This document shows, piece by piece, positions 1-9,363 of a stretch of DNA of 64,000 bases (its first letter is position 1; each line of letters starts with the position of its first letter). This stretch comes from DHVE2 group archaeon (GTDB taxonomy: Archaea; Thermoplasmatota; Thermoplasmata; Thermoplasmatales; Aciduliprofundaceae). The notes beneath the pieces were generated by a model. The model was not told the DNA's origin. It worked only from the letters and a program-made list of their open reading frames with translations, and made no database searches. The stretch spans positions 48,187-112,186 of the forward strand of contig JALVVV010000027.1 in NCBI GenBank assembly GCA_027023265.1, read 5' to 3'. The translations under genes were made by a program, and so were the position numbers.

Positions 1-57
1 AGCGACTTGCCCATTTTTGACCGACAATTAAAAATACCTATGTGCGATATTTTGGGT

Positions 58-522
58 ATGGACAAACGCGTGGTCGCCTATGCAGTTGGGGTTTTGCTGA
101 TTCTTACCGCCGCTCTTGTTTTCGTCAATATGATTAATCATGCATCAAGTTACAGTGCATCTTTTTCACTGGAACCTCACGAGAATTATAATAAAACGGT
201 GAGTTTTGTGGCTGGGAAGACGTATATTGTATCATTGCATTCTACAAAAAATGTTAATTTATCTGTTGTGCGCTCACATCATGTTTTGGTTCATGTAACA
301 AACAATACCGTGAGATTGACTTTGAAAATAAATGAAACGGGAAATTATGTGGTATCGGTGACTAATTTTCAGAATTCCAGTGCTTCTGTATCGCTCTCTG
401 TAATTAGTAAAAATGAGATGGCTTCCATGGGCAGGGCGCAGTATTATTCTATGATTATGTGTATCTCCGGGCTGGTAATTGTGCTCCTGGGTATTATTTT
501 GAATATAAGAGTGCATCGTTAA
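58..522 (+). CDS. Membrane-anchored hypothetical protein
   Basis: A 154-residue protein of unknown function. It has a hydrophobic segment near the N-terminus (about residues 7-24), a roughly 90-residue polar beta-rich middle with several N-glycosylation-type N-x-S/T sites, and a second hydrophobic segment at the C-terminus ending in a short basic tail (VHR). This suggests an external domain held by two membrane helices. The ATG at 58 is chosen over upstream TTG/ATG codons because an AT-rich TATA-like element (about 27-38) sits roughly 25 nt before it, as at other leaderless genes here. No family was recognised. Confidence 0.65.
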   Translation: MDKRVVAYAVGVLLILTAALVFVNMINHASSYSASFSLEPHENYNKTVSFVAGKTYIVSLHSTKNVNLSVVRSHHVLVHVTNNTVRLTLKINETGNYVVSVTNFQNSSASVSLSVISKNEMASMGRAQYYSMIMCISGLVIVLLGIILNIRVHR

Positions 523-537
523 TACCGTGAAAATTGC

Positions 538-756
538 CTATGACTTTTTGGGATATGCTGATTTGAGGAAGTATGCAATTGTATGAGCCAACATCCTTCT
601 GTGGAATCCACGCGTAAATAGGAATATACTCAAAATTGCGAACAATGGTCCGTGCAGGATGTCATACGTCAGGAGAACATAAGCCAGGTGTATGTGTGAG
701 AGAAGAGGAAATGAATCGGACGGGACTTTAGACATAAGGAGAAAGTAAGCCAGCAT
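538..756 (-). pseudogene. Short hydrophobic ORF, possible remnant of a DUF457-like membrane hydrolase
   Basis: A 72-codon frame directly downstream of the tRNA-Ala gene on the same strand. It encodes two hydrophobic stretches with histidines between them (SHIHLAY, DILHG). This loosely resembles the His-containing membrane segments of archaeal membrane-bound DUF457/YbcI-type hydrolases, but the frame is far shorter than that family and its metal-binding pattern is not visible. It may be a truncated remnant beside a tRNA 3' end, a genuine small membrane protein, or chance. No clear TATA box or Shine-Dalgarno site was identified. Confidence 0.25.
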
Positions 757-780
757 CCACGACTGAGGGAAGCGAAGGAG

Positions 781-854
781 TGGACCGGGCGGGATTTGAA
801 CCCGCGACCTCCACGTTGCAAGCGTGGCGATCTTCCGAGCTGATCTACCGGCCC
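781..854 (-). tRNA. tRNA-Ala (anticodon UGC)
   Basis: The reverse strand folds as a full cloverleaf. The acceptor stem GGGCCGG pairs with CCGGTCC, the D stem GATC with GATC, the anticodon stem CCACG with CGTGG around loop CTTGCAA (anticodon TGC), and the T arm is GCGGG-TTCAAAT-CCCGC. The G3:U70 pair, the main alanine identity element, is present, and the discriminator is A. CCA is not encoded and there is no intron. A TATA-like element (about 873-886, minus strand) lies about 25 nt upstream of the 5' end. Confidence 0.97.
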
Positions 855-892
855 TTAGTTGCGGGATGGAAAAAAAGTATAAAAACTTTGGT

Positions 893-1276
893 TTATTCTA
901 CCAAATCCACCGCTTTTCTCATCATTTCGTCTGTCTTTTTAATGTACTCTACTATTTCCTTCCCAGCCGCTTTGAGTTTCTCGGAGGGGATGTCCACGCC
1001 CACGTATGTCTCGTTATCTTTAACGTACACTACTCCGTGACATGGTGCCAGAGTGCCGATGTCGTAGTCCATCTGCATCATGTCGTACATGTATTTGGCG
1101 TGGCATATTAGAAGGACTTTATAAGGTGGTATTTCTATACCAATTCCTTTTTTAATCTTCTCACTGGGCATGACCTCTCCTACGACTTTTAATCCTGCTT
1201 CTTCTATGGCCTTTCTGAACTTCTTTTCCGCCTCTTCAAAGCTCAAATTTTTCTTTACTACATACTTGTATGTCAT
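893..1276 (-). CDS. DUF302 family protein
   Basis: A 127-residue protein matching the DUF302 pattern: an N-terminal FEEAEKKFRKAIEEAGLKVV-like helix, a central region with CHAKYMYDMM, and APCHGVVYVKD near residue 85. DUF302 proteins are small alpha/beta domains of unknown function, sometimes proposed to bind ligands or metals. The start at 1276 is preferred over the longer frame because a TATA-like element (about 1298-1306 on this strand) is about 26 nt upstream, giving a leaderless message. The gene therefore seems to be transcribed separately from the YlbF-like gene behind it. Confidence 0.75.
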   Translation of the reverse strand: MTYKYVVKKNLSFEEAEKKFRKAIEEAGLKVVGEVMPSEKIKKGIGIEIPPYKVLLICHAKYMYDMMQMDYDIGTLAPCHGVVYVKDNETYVGVDIPSEKLKAAGKEIVEYIKKTDEMMRKAVDLVE

Positions 1277-1329
1277 AAATGGGGAATGTGTGCTGAGTAT
1301 AATAACATTTGGTAAAAAAATAAGGGGTT

Positions 1330-1686
1330 TCACTCCTGTTCCTGCTCAGGAGATTCTCCCATGGCATTTGCTATTTCTTGATTTGCTTCATCAACTAAGT
1401 TTCTAAAATTTTCCTCAGCTTTGGTGTATTTCTGCATGGATTTTTTTTCCATTATTTTTCCCTCTAAATCATTTAGCTGCTTGATGTCTTCATCTACGCT
1501 TTGCCCCGTCATCTGCTTAATCTGTATTTCGTTTCTCTTTGCATCGTAATTTTTCAGCATTTCCTGTGTTTCCACATCCTCATCCAACTGCTTCTGCGCT
1601 TCCAATAACTCCCTGTATTCCTCGCTGTTTTTGAGTGACTCTCCAAGTTCCCTTGCCTTTTTTATAACATCTTCTCTATTGCTCAT
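1330..1686 (-). CDS. YlbF/YmcA family protein
   Basis: 118 residues, almost entirely alpha-helical and highly charged. The layout is that of the YlbF/YmcA (DUF964) family: ARELGESLKNSEEYRELLEA, a central QEMLKNYDAKRNEIQ helix, and an acidic disordered tail (ESPEQEQE). Bacterial members act in complexes that influence RNA processing and development; archaeal roles are unknown. The start ATG lies about 24 nt from the AT-rich element shared with the divergent gene at 1734, so the message is probably leaderless. Confidence 0.8.
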   Translation of the reverse strand: MSNREDVIKKARELGESLKNSEEYRELLEAQKQLDEDVETQEMLKNYDAKRNEIQIKQMTGQSVDEDIKQLNDLEGKIMEKKSMQKYTKAEENFRNLVDEANQEIANAMGESPEQEQE

Positions 1687-1703
1687 GCTATGCCAAAGGC
1701 AAC

Positions 1704-1715
1704 ATATTTAATAAA
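1704..1715. promoter_or_regulatory. Single central TATA element between two divergent genes
   Basis: Only 47 bp separate the ATG at 1686 (minus) from the ATG at 1734 (plus). The AT-rich block ATATTTAATAAA is centred at about 1709.5, which is 24.5 nt from one ATG and 23.5 nt from the other. No second AT-rich box is present, so one element may serve both leaderless promoters. Confidence 0.6.
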
Positions 1716-1733
1716 CCTTCCCAATATCCTATT

Positions 1734-2444
1734 ATGATTGTCCTAGGACATAAGGGTTATAGCGCCAAGTATCCTGAGAACACCGTTCTCTCTTTCAGAA
1801 AAGCTATTGAATATGGGGCAGACGGAGTGGAGCTTGATGTTTGGCTAACTTCAGATGGAAGGGTTGTTCTTAATCATGACCCGACAATAAAGGAAAATTT
1901 CGGGGTAGATGTGGATATCAAAGGCAGCACTTTGGAAGAATTGAGAAATTATGAATTCAGGGGAGAGCGCATTGCAACCCTGGATGAAGTTTATGAAGCA
2001 TTACCCGATAATGCCGTAATTAACGTTGAGATTAAGGATGTTGATGCTTCTGTGCCGGCCATTGACATTGTTAAAAAATACAACGCACTGGATAGAACTT
2101 TGTTCTCGTCTTTCAAGATTGATGCTTTGAAATTAGTTCGGGAGACATGTGAGGAAGCGAAAATAGGGCTTTTAATAGACAGACCATACAAGGTGCATGA
2201 GTTCGTTAAGTTGATACGTGATTTGAAATTGGATTACGTGAATCCTCCAATAGAGGGAGCCAAGATAATGCGCAAATCCACATTCAAATTTTATCTGAGG
2301 GCAATCAGAGCAATGGGCCCCCGCTTGATAATGTGGACCGTTAATGACTATGAGGAATTTAAACCATACATGGAGTTCTGCCATGGTGTTATCACTGATG
2401 AGGTTGAGAAAATGGTGAAACTTGTGCGTGGTGGTCAGGAATGA
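1734..2444 (+). CDS. Glycerophosphodiester phosphodiesterase
   Basis: A 236-residue GDPD TIM-barrel enzyme that hydrolyses glycerophosphodiesters to glycerol phosphate and an alcohol. The N-terminus carries the catalytic signature (HKGYSAKYPENT, then the metal-ligand block GVELDVWLTSDGRVVLNHD), with VEIKD near residue 100 and WTVND near the C-terminus. The usual first HRG is HKG here. There is no signal peptide, so the enzyme is cytosolic. The start is leaderless relative to the TATA block at 1704-1715. Its TGA overlaps the next ATG (ATGA), so it is translationally coupled to the broken M20 gene. Confidence 0.9.
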   Translation: MIVLGHKGYSAKYPENTVLSFRKAIEYGADGVELDVWLTSDGRVVLNHDPTIKENFGVDVDIKGSTLEELRNYEFRGERIATLDEVYEALPDNAVINVEIKDVDASVPAIDIVKKYNALDRTLFSSFKIDALKLVRETCEEAKIGLLIDRPYKVHEFVKLIRDLKLDYVNPPIEGAKIMRKSTFKFYLRAIRAMGPRLIMWTVNDYEEFKPYMEFCHGVITDEVEKMVKLVRGGQE

Positions 2445-3574
2445 GGGATGAAGAGCTTAGGAATGAAGTTATTGGTTTGAGAAGAAAGATACACATGTAC
2501 CCTGAGCTGGGATTTAGGGAGTACCGCACATCTCAACTTGTGGAAGATTATCTTCATGACATTGGTATAAAAACATGGAGAATTGGAAAAACGGGAGTTG
2601 TGGGGGAAATAGATAACGGAGGACATAAGAGGGTTGCTCTTAGAGCAGATATGGATGCGTTGCCCATACAGGAGGAAAACGATGTCCCTTATAAATCTCA
2701 GATTCCTGGTGTTATGCATGCTTGCGGTCACGATGCCCACACTGCCATGCTTCTTGTAGCTGCACGCGTGCTTTCTTCTGTGGATTTTGAGGGGAAGTTA
2801 CGTTTTATATTTTAACCAGCCGAGGAAGGTCTTAATGGCGCCTTAACAATGGTTGAGGGTGGTGCAATAGACGGGGTGGACAGCATCTTGGGTGTGCATG
2901 TTTGGGCAGGTTTGCCCACGGGTACCATTGCCATAGAGGCAGGTCCGGTAATGGCCTCTGTGGATAGATTCAAGGTAAGCGTTATTGGTCGTGGAGGGCA
3001 CGGCGCCTCGCCTCATGAAACAAATGACCCGGTTGTATGTGCATCTTCTATAATTGTTGCTCTGCAAACTATAGTGTCCAGGAATGTTGACCCTTTGAAA
3101 AGCGCGGTGGTAACAGTTGGAAAAATACAGGGTGGAACTGCGTTTAATATAATACCCGAAACGGTGGAGTTTGAGGGTACGGTTAGATCTTTTGAAGATG
3201 AAACGCATTCACTTGTGCAAAGAAGAATAGAAGAAATAACAAAATCTGTTGCCATGGCTCACGGCTGCAGTGCCAAGATAGATTACAAAATAATAAATCA
3301 TGCTACTGTCAACGATGGGGACCTTGCATCCATGGGTGTTCGTGTTGCAAGCAAGATTGCCAGAGTGGTAGGAGAGGAGAAAAATATGGGTGGCGAGGAT
3401 TTCTCAGAATACGCATCCCGGATACCCGGTTTGTTTGCGTTTTTGGGTGTTCGAAACGAATCCAAAGGAATTGTGTATCCCCATCACAGCCCAAAGTTTG
3501 ACTTGGATGAAGAAGCCCTCCCTCTGGGTGTTGAGTTCGAGGTGCGCATGGCTATGGAAATGTTGAAAAATTAG
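2441..3574 (+). pseudogene. M20 family amidohydrolase/carboxypeptidase interrupted by an in-frame TAA
   Basis: Two pieces in one reading frame (2441-2815 and 2816-3574) together form a complete 377-position M20D peptidase of the IAA-amino acid hydrolase / hippurate carboxypeptidase type. The first piece has DMDALPI and the metal-binding HACGHDAHTA. Codon 125 (2813-2815) is TAA. The frame then resumes exactly with PAEEG, the motif holding the catalytic glutamate, and the position of the stop is normally Gln (FQPAEE). The second piece carries the dimerisation domain and the C-terminal GGEDFSEYA. A single C-to-T change (CAA to TAA) explains it. A restart at ATG 2849 would lack the active site. 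This may be a recent null allele or a sequencing error; UAG-type pyrrolysine recoding does not apply to UAA. Confidence 0.85.
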
Positions 3575-4602
3575 AGTATGTCCTTGACTATTGCCCTGTA
3601 ATCGTGGTTTTTGAACTTTATGCTTTCCTGCAAAGATAGAAACTGTATTTTTGGCTCTTCTTCTAAAACACCCGTTCTCTCTCCAAAATTTTCGAAGAAT
3701 GAAATGATATCTCTGCTTTCTTTCAGCGACTTGAAAGGAGCAATTGCAATTCCCTCCAGTGAGTCGTATGCTAAGAATACTATGCTTGAAAGGTCAATAT
3801 CCATATTCACATCTTTTATTTTTTCAACTTCTTCTATCTTTTTAGGATTTGCGTGCCAATGTGCAAAAACCAAGACTTCGTATCCAAGATTAATTAGATT
3901 GGGAATATATCTCTTGATCACCCATCCTTCTTTGTAAAGTTTTTTTCTTATTTTTGAGGTGGTTTGAACAGTTGCTTTAATTCTTCCTGCCAGTTCTTGC
4001 ATACTTATCCCCGGGTTATTCACGATTTCATACATCGCCAATTTCTCCCTTTTGGTGAGCTCTTTATCTGGTTTTTTCATCTCTTTTGATAGCACGAACC
4101 CTTTTTCTTCTGCAACATCTTTACATACAATACCCGAGTAATCAAACAGGATTGGTATATTTGACATGGAGAGGGGAAGCATGACTAACGCTATCTGGTT
4201 CTCGTTTAGTGCATCTCTTATCCTGATGACCCCCTCTATCTTTGCAAGAGTTTCTTTTATTTCGGTGTAATTTTTTGCAACTCCGAGGACAAATCCACGG
4301 TACGATTCGGCAATACCGTAGAATATCTTTGAATCTTTTCTCAGTATGTTTGATTTTTTAATTTTTTGTAGCTCTTGCAGTTTTTTCTTTGTTAAGCTTC
4401 CGTATCCTGCTACCAAAATCTCGTAATTCAGGAGTCTTATATTTGGTATGTTTATTTCCTTAATCAATCCTTCTTTTTTGAATTTTCCAACCGTTTTGTA
4501 CACTGCCCAGTAATTCATATTCAATTTCTCGGAAATCTCCTTGAGTGTTTTATTGGGATATTTCGTAATTCCGCAAAGCACTTTCATTTCAGCATTTCTC
4601 AT
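3571..4602 (-). CDS. Transcriptional regulator with two winged-helix domains
   Basis: A 343-residue protein built as two similar halves. Residues about 1-60 form a winged helix-turn-helix (LKEISEKLNMNYWAVYKTV, then KFKKEGLIKE), followed by an alpha/beta domain. Residues about 190-245 form a second one (SMQELAGRIKATVQTTSKIR, then KLYKEGWVIKRY), followed by a related domain. Both halves share a 'P-N-L/I-x-L-x-Y-E-(I/V)-L-V' strand after the wing, which points to internal duplication. It is probably a DNA-binding regulator of archaeal type; target and ligand are unknown. It converges on the M20 gene with a 4-nt overlap. Confidence 0.75.
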   Translation of the reverse strand: MRNAEMKVLCGITKYPNKTLKEISEKLNMNYWAVYKTVGKFKKEGLIKEINIPNIRLLNYEILVAGYGSLTKKKLQELQKIKKSNILRKDSKIFYGIAESYRGFVLGVAKNYTEIKETLAKIEGVIRIRDALNENQIALVMLPLSMSNIPILFDYSGIVCKDVAEEKGFVLSKEMKKPDKELTKREKLAMYEIVNNPGISMQELAGRIKATVQTTSKIRKKLYKEGWVIKRYIPNLINLGYEVLVFAHWHANPKKIEEVEKIKDVNMDIDLSSIVFLAYDSLEGIAIAPFKSLKESRDIISFFENFGERTGVLEEEPKIQFLSLQESIKFKNHDYRAIVKDIL

Positions 4603-4748
4603 CTAACCGGGTTTATTGCAGGCTTGTATTTAAAATTTTCCAAAATTTCTGCTATTATCAATTTTAATTTTAATTTTTTGAAATTTTTAAGTCTCTTTCA
4701 ACAAAAATTTAAATAATTTTTTCTTTTTAACCATCCTCGGTGATATGA

Positions 4749-7700
4749 ATGAACATGAGGTCATTAGGTGAATTCGTTAGCAAAAAGCCAGTAACAACAT
4801 TGATTGTGATGATACTACTAACATCTATATTTGGATTTTATGCTTCTCAAATGGAGATGAGCGCTGATTTAAGCACTTTCCTTCCAGACGATAGTATCGC
4901 AAAGGCTCAGAAAAAGATATCCGAGGAGTTCGGAGACACTGACATAGTTGAGGTTATCTTAATCTCTAACAATACAGTTAGCAAGAGCAGTCTCATGGAT
5001 ATGCTAAAAATAGAAAAAGCTCTTGAGAGCAACGAGAGCGTGTTAAAATCACTTAAAACTCCCGAGAATCCCGGAAGCAGCATAATGAGTCCGGCAGATG
5101 TTATAATAACGGGGAGAAATACCCTTGATTTTGAGGGTAAACTTATTCACGTGCTTGAAAATATGAGTGGTAATCTGTCTGAGGTTAATTTTTCCGCTTT
5201 TAATACTCCACTATCTATTATGAATTCCGTAATGGATGATTACAGGGATATATATTACAATGCTACCATGATCAGAGATGATGCGAAGGATGTTGTGCTT
5301 TTGATGTTCTCTGTGCCCACCCAGAATAGCGGGAATATTAGTGAGTTTGTTCCCTTACTGGAAAACGTAACTGCTGCTCTTTTAAGCGGTGAGAATTTCC
5401 AGGTTAAGTCCATGTTCCTCACCCTTTTAACTCCGCCTATAATTGAGAAAAATGAAACTTCAGGGGGTCTGAATAATCCATTGCTGCATTTCTTTAATGA
5501 AGATATGAATTCATCCATGCCACTATCTGAGAAAGAGGTTAGCGTTCGTTATTTCATAAAAGCTGGAAACTTTTCTAAGTTGTCCATGAATTACACCAAT
5601 GTGTCCCTTGCCCAGGGTATTGAAGGAGATGATGGTTTGTTAAATGCACTTGATTACGTGAATTATTCGTTGTCTGCAGGTGACAACAGCACGGCAATGG
5701 CAATTCTCAACAATACAATTGAAAATATGAGTTATGAAATAAAGGGTATGTCCATGGTGGCGCCCTTGTATGAATCGTATAACAGTTCCTTATCCAGTTT
5801 TCTTTACGGGTTGAACACGGGCAATTTGTCCCCGAAGGATATTGTGAGCGTTCGCGAAAACACTTCTGCCATTTTAGGGGTTCTCAATGGGGAGCAGAAG
5901 AAGATGATTGAGATATTCAATGATACCTTAAATGAATGGCAATATCACTCTCATATATACTACGATGTAGCTTATGAAGCAAATGCCACGCAATACATGT
6001 GTAATGGATTTTTGCAATCATACGAGTCCGAAGTTCAGCTAAATAACTCTCTTGCAGACGTTAAGATGATGATAAATCATGATAGTCTGAAAAACACTAC
6101 CTATGTATTGTCTAAAATTATTGATTCTGTCCGTAATAATAAAAATTATATGATTATCGAAAAGCAGCAAGTGGAAGGTATGTTGAGCACAATGAGTTCT
6201 CCGTACTTTAAGTGGTTTAACTCTGTTCTCTCGAATATGGATTATCTTCTTCTTCATTCTAATGTGGCACTAAATACAGTAAATGTTTACAATTATATTA
6301 TGGGGATGATGAATACTGCTTCCGCACCAACAGGTGATAGCAATTTTAAGGCTTTTTATGCGTTGAAAGATGCGTTCGAATCTCCTGTATCGGATACCTA
6401 CAAGTACAAAATACAGAGTATGTATATAAATGAGATTGCTCTGGCATCTCATTTATCCGGTTTTAACATGAATATTAGCTTTGAGAGGCCTCATCTATCA
6501 ACACCTGATTTTAATATGAGTGTTGATAAGAAAATGCAAATCTTACAAAATATGAGCGAGGAGGATATAACAGAAACAATACATAATATCGAAAACTACA
6601 ATTCAACCGTTCTTACAAAAACAGTTAACACCACTCTGGATGCGGTGAATAGTGCTGCTAAATCCATAAAAGATATCAAGGAAAATTTGGATAAAATTCT
6701 TAAAAATATGAAATTTATTTATGCAACAACAGGTGAAGATTCCGTTTTGAACTCAATGGGTATGTACTCAAACATAAGTGCTTCTCTTGAGAACGCCAGT
6801 GTTGGTCTGAAAACATTTACAGAGCGTGTGTCCTATTTCGGTGGTTTCTCATATATGATGAGCAAGATGTCCAGTCAGTTTAAAAACATGTTTTCCAGCG
6901 ATTTTAATGGGAAACATGCCAGCGCAGCTTTAATGCTCGTCACTTTAAACGATAATAAATTATCTGGAGAAAGCTCCAGCGAGCACTCTAAGCGGATGGA
7001 GATTGCTGAGGAAACGGTGGAAAATGTGGCAAACGGAGTTAAGATACATGGTAAGGTCAGGGTTATGGGGTCATACCTGATTTCCCAAGCTACAGAGAAA
7101 ACTTCCGATGAGACCATAAATGTACTTCTTCCTGTTTCTTTTGCTCTCGTAATAATTATACTTTTGATAACTTTCAGGAACGTGCTGGATACCCTTCTTG
7201 GTATAATCGGGCTTGGTATGGCAATTTTATGGGCTTACGGTTTCGGAGTAATTATGAATTACAATTTCAATCAAATAAGCACCATGGTGGCAGTTCTGCT
7301 GGTTGGACTTGGTATTGATTATGCCATTCATACAATTTTAAGGTATAGGGAAGAACTGAGAAAGGGTAAGAAAGTCAGGATTGCTATGAGGGATATGATA
7401 ACAAACCTTGGTATGGGGCTCATTCTTGCCACGGTGACAACTATCGTGTCCTTCCTTTCTAATATCTCTTCTGCGATTCCATCTATAAAAGATTTCGGGG
7501 TGATGAATGCAGTAGGCATATTTGGTGCATTTTTAATATTCACCACTTTTGTTCCGGCAGTGAAGATACTGGTTGATGAAAGAAGAGAGAAAAAAGGAAA
7601 ATTGAAAATAGGTAGAGACAGGGAAAGGGAAGGTTCCGGAGTAGTCATACTGAACAGGTTCATGGCAATTGGTGCGGTGGGTGCGGAAAAGCACAGATAC

Positions 7701-9041
7701 ACCGTAATCCTTGTTATTGTGCTGATAACCGGTTTATCTGTTTATGCGGGAATGAATGTGGGCACATCGTTTGATTTGAAAGATTTTCTCCCCAGTAATT
7801 TGGAGATAACGGATACTATTCAGTACATGATGGAACACTTTAACACCTCAGGAATGAGCGACAACTACATTCTTGTGGAAGGGAATTTGACTTCTCCAAG
7901 TACTCTCACAGCAGTTGACCAGACGGTTCATAATTTAAAGGGTGACGATTATGTGAATTACGCACAGACAAAGAGCATAACTACCGAGATACGCGAATGG
8001 ACTGAAAAGAACTCTACGTTTGCTAAGATGGTCAGTGATAACGACACAAATGGAGACGGGTTACCTGATAAAAACATCACTGCCGTGTATAACTGGCTTT
8101 ACCAGCACGGGGATGGCAAGTCGATACTGCACAAAAGCGATGGCAGGTACGACTCCATGATAATAATAATTAGCAGCTCTGCAAGCTCAAACTCTGAAAA
8201 TAAGGTGTTTGTTAGTGAAGTGCACGCGGCAATGAAACCTCTAAAAGAGGCAGGTTTGAAAGCCACTCTTACTGGCACAAACGTTCTTACTTTCCATATA
8301 CTTGATATGCTCACTGGGAGCCAGTGGCGGTCGATGTTCATAACCATTGTTACTACTCTTATTGTCCTGACCATTGTGTTCTACTACGAATCCAAGAGCT
8401 ATGTGCTTGGTGTAATTGCCTCTCTACCGGTGGTCATCGCTTTGGGCTGGCTTCTTGGCACGATGTATCTGCTAAATATGAGCTTTAACGTGGTAACTGT
8501 TTTGACAACGTCTTTAACGATCGGGCTTGGAATTACCTATGCGATTCACATAACCCACAGATTTCTGGAGGATCTACGCACAGAAGGCACCGTGGAAGAT
8601 GCCATGAGAAAGACCGTTCTCAACACCGGAAGCTCTATATTCGGTGCAGCTACCACTACCATGGCAGGATTTGGAACTTTGATGCTATCGTCCATGCCCC
8701 CAATAAGCCAGTTTGGAGAGGTATCCGCATTGTCCATTCTGTACAGCTTTGTTCTTTCGGTGTTCATACTGCCCAGTTTCCTATATGTTTGGGCAGAGTA
8801 TCGTCAGAGAAAGATAATTAACAAGGAGAACGATGGAAAATACAGGCAATTAGGTGTTGGCCTGATTTTCGCGGGGATAGGCGTATATTTATTTGCTTTC
8901 TATCTCCAGTGGGTAGGCTTTAAGCTACCCCCGGGAATCTTGACCTCTCCTGCGTTTATATTCGGTGCTTTGGCAGCTCTCGGTACGATGGTCATAATAA
9001 TGGGATTTGAAATTTATTACCGTGCAAATGGTAAGCTATAA
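4749..9041 (+). CDS. Giant RND/MMPL-family exporter
   Basis: 1430 residues, well above the usual 750-1000 for archaeal MMPL-type RND proteins. An N-terminal helix (about 15-35) is followed by [11 protein letters not shown], typical of the first porter domain. An unusually long Asn/Ser/Met-rich extracytoplasmic region reaches about residue 790, followed by a five-helix bundle with [20 protein letters not shown], the RND TM4-type motif with its acidic residue. A second half repeats the plan: helix, [13 protein letters not shown], external domain, then [20 protein letters not shown] and final helices. The likely role is proton-driven export of lipids or hydrophobic compounds. A TATA-like box (about 4701-4716) and GGTGAT before the ATG fix the start. 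Confidence 0.88.
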   Translation: MNMRSLGEFVSKKPVTTLIVMILLTSIFGFYASQMEMSADLSTFLPDDSIAKAQKKISEEFGDTDIVEVILISNNTVSKSSLMDMLKIEKALESNESVLKSLKTPENPGSSIMSPADVIITGRNTLDFEGKLIHVLENMSGNLSEVNFSAFNTPLSIMNSVMDDYRDIYYNATMIRDDAKDVVLLMFSVPTQNSGNISEFVPLLENVTAALLSGENFQVKSMFLTLLTPPIIEKNETSGGLNNPLLHFFNEDMNSSMPLSEKEVSVRYFIKAGNFSKLSMNYTNVSLAQGIEGDDGLLNALDYVNYSLSAGDNSTAMAILNNTIENMSYEIKGMSMVAPLYESYNSSLSSFLYGLNTGNLSPKDIVSVRENTSAILGVLNGEQKKMIEIFNDTLNEWQYHSHIYYDVAYEANATQYMCNGFLQSYESEVQLNNSLADVKMMINHDSLKNTTYVLSKIIDSVRNNKNYMIIEKQQVEGMLSTMSSPYFKWFNSVLSNMDYLLLHSNVALNTVNVYNYIMGMMNTASAPTGDSNFKAFYALKDAFESPVSDTYKYKIQSMYINEIALASHLSGFNMNISFERPHLSTPDFNMSVDKKMQILQNMSEEDITETIHNIENYNSTVLTKTVNTTLDAVNSAAKSIKDIKENLDKILKNMKFIYATTGEDSVLNSMGMYSNISASLENASVGLKTFTERVSYFGGFSYMMSKMSSQFKNMFSSDFNGKHASAALMLVTLNDNKLSGESSSEHSKRMEIAEETVENVANGVKIHGKVRVMGSYLISQATEKTSDETINVLLPVSFALVIIILLITFRNVLDTLLGIIGLGMAILWAYGFGVIMNYNFNQISTMVAVLLVGLGIDYAIHTILRYREELRKGKKVRIAMRDMITNLGMGLILATVTTIVSFLSNISSAIPSIKDFGVMNAVGIFGAFLIFTTFVPAVKILVDERREKKGKLKIGRDREREGSGVVILNRFMAIGAVGAEKHRYTVILVIVLITGLSVYAGMNVGTSFDLKDFLPSNLEITDTIQYMMEHFNTSGMSDNYILVEGNLTSPSTLTAVDQTVHNLKGDDYVNYAQTKSITTEIREWTEKNSTFAKMVSDNDTNGDGLPDKNITAVYNWLYQHGDGKSILHKSDGRYDSMIIIISSSASSNSENKVFVSEVHAAMKPLKEAGLKATLTGTNVLTFHILDMLTGSQWRSMFITIVTTLIVLTIVFYYESKSYVLGVIASLPVVIALGWLLGTMYLLNMSFNVVTVLTTSLTIGLGITYAIHITHRFLEDLRTEGTVEDAMRKTVLNTGSSIFGAATTTMAGFGTLMLSSMPPISQFGEVSALSILYSFVLSVFILPSFLYVWAEYRQRKIINKENDGKYRQLGVGLIFAGIGVYLFAFYLQWVGFKLPPGILTSPAFIFGALAALGTMVIIMGFEIYYRANGKL

Positions 9042-9090
9042 ATACGCAAATCCTATTCACACCTACCAAACAAAAAGGAGGCGATTAAAA

Positions 9091-9363
9091 ATGGCAGAGG
9101 AAAACGTTGTGTTCGTAGGAAAGAAACCGACCATGAACTATGTGCTTGCAGTGGTGACCCAGTTCAACAGCGGTGCTGACCTCGTTATTCTCAAAGCGAG
9201 GGGCAGAGCCATAAGCAAGGCTGTTGATGTTGCAGAGATTGTGCGCAATCGCTTTGTGCCTACCCTGAAGTACGGAAACGTAAATATCGGAACCGAATCT
9301 CTTCAGGGCGAGAAAGGAGAGACAAACGTCTCCTCTATTGAAATCGAGCTCAGGAAGGAGTAA
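9091..9363 (+). CDS. albA: Alba chromatin protein
   Basis: 90 residues, the full length of Alba. It begins with [17 protein letters not shown], containing the lysine pair that binds nucleic acid, followed by [24 protein letters not shown] and a C-terminal strand with SIEIELRKE. Alba coats and compacts archaeal DNA and RNA as a dimer. The ATG at 9091 follows a strong AGGAGG site, so the upstream in-frame extension is not coding. A TATA-like stretch (GCTATAAATAC) lies inside the end of the exporter gene. It overlaps the convergent surface-protein gene by 14 nt. Confidence 0.95.
   Translation: MAEENVVFVGKKPTMNYVLAVVTQFNSGADLVILKARGRAISKAVDVAEIVRNRFVPTLKYGNVNIGTESLQGEKGETNVSSIEIELRKE

Noticed and set aside
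2813..2815. Possible recoded stop in the M20 gene
   Set aside because: The codon is TAA; pyrrolysine uses TAG and selenocysteine TGA, and no insertion element is seen. A point mutation or sequencing error is simpler.
6039..6257. Minus-strand frames inside the RND exporter gene
   Set aside because: They are antisense shadows with no promoter, ribosome site or protein-like pattern.
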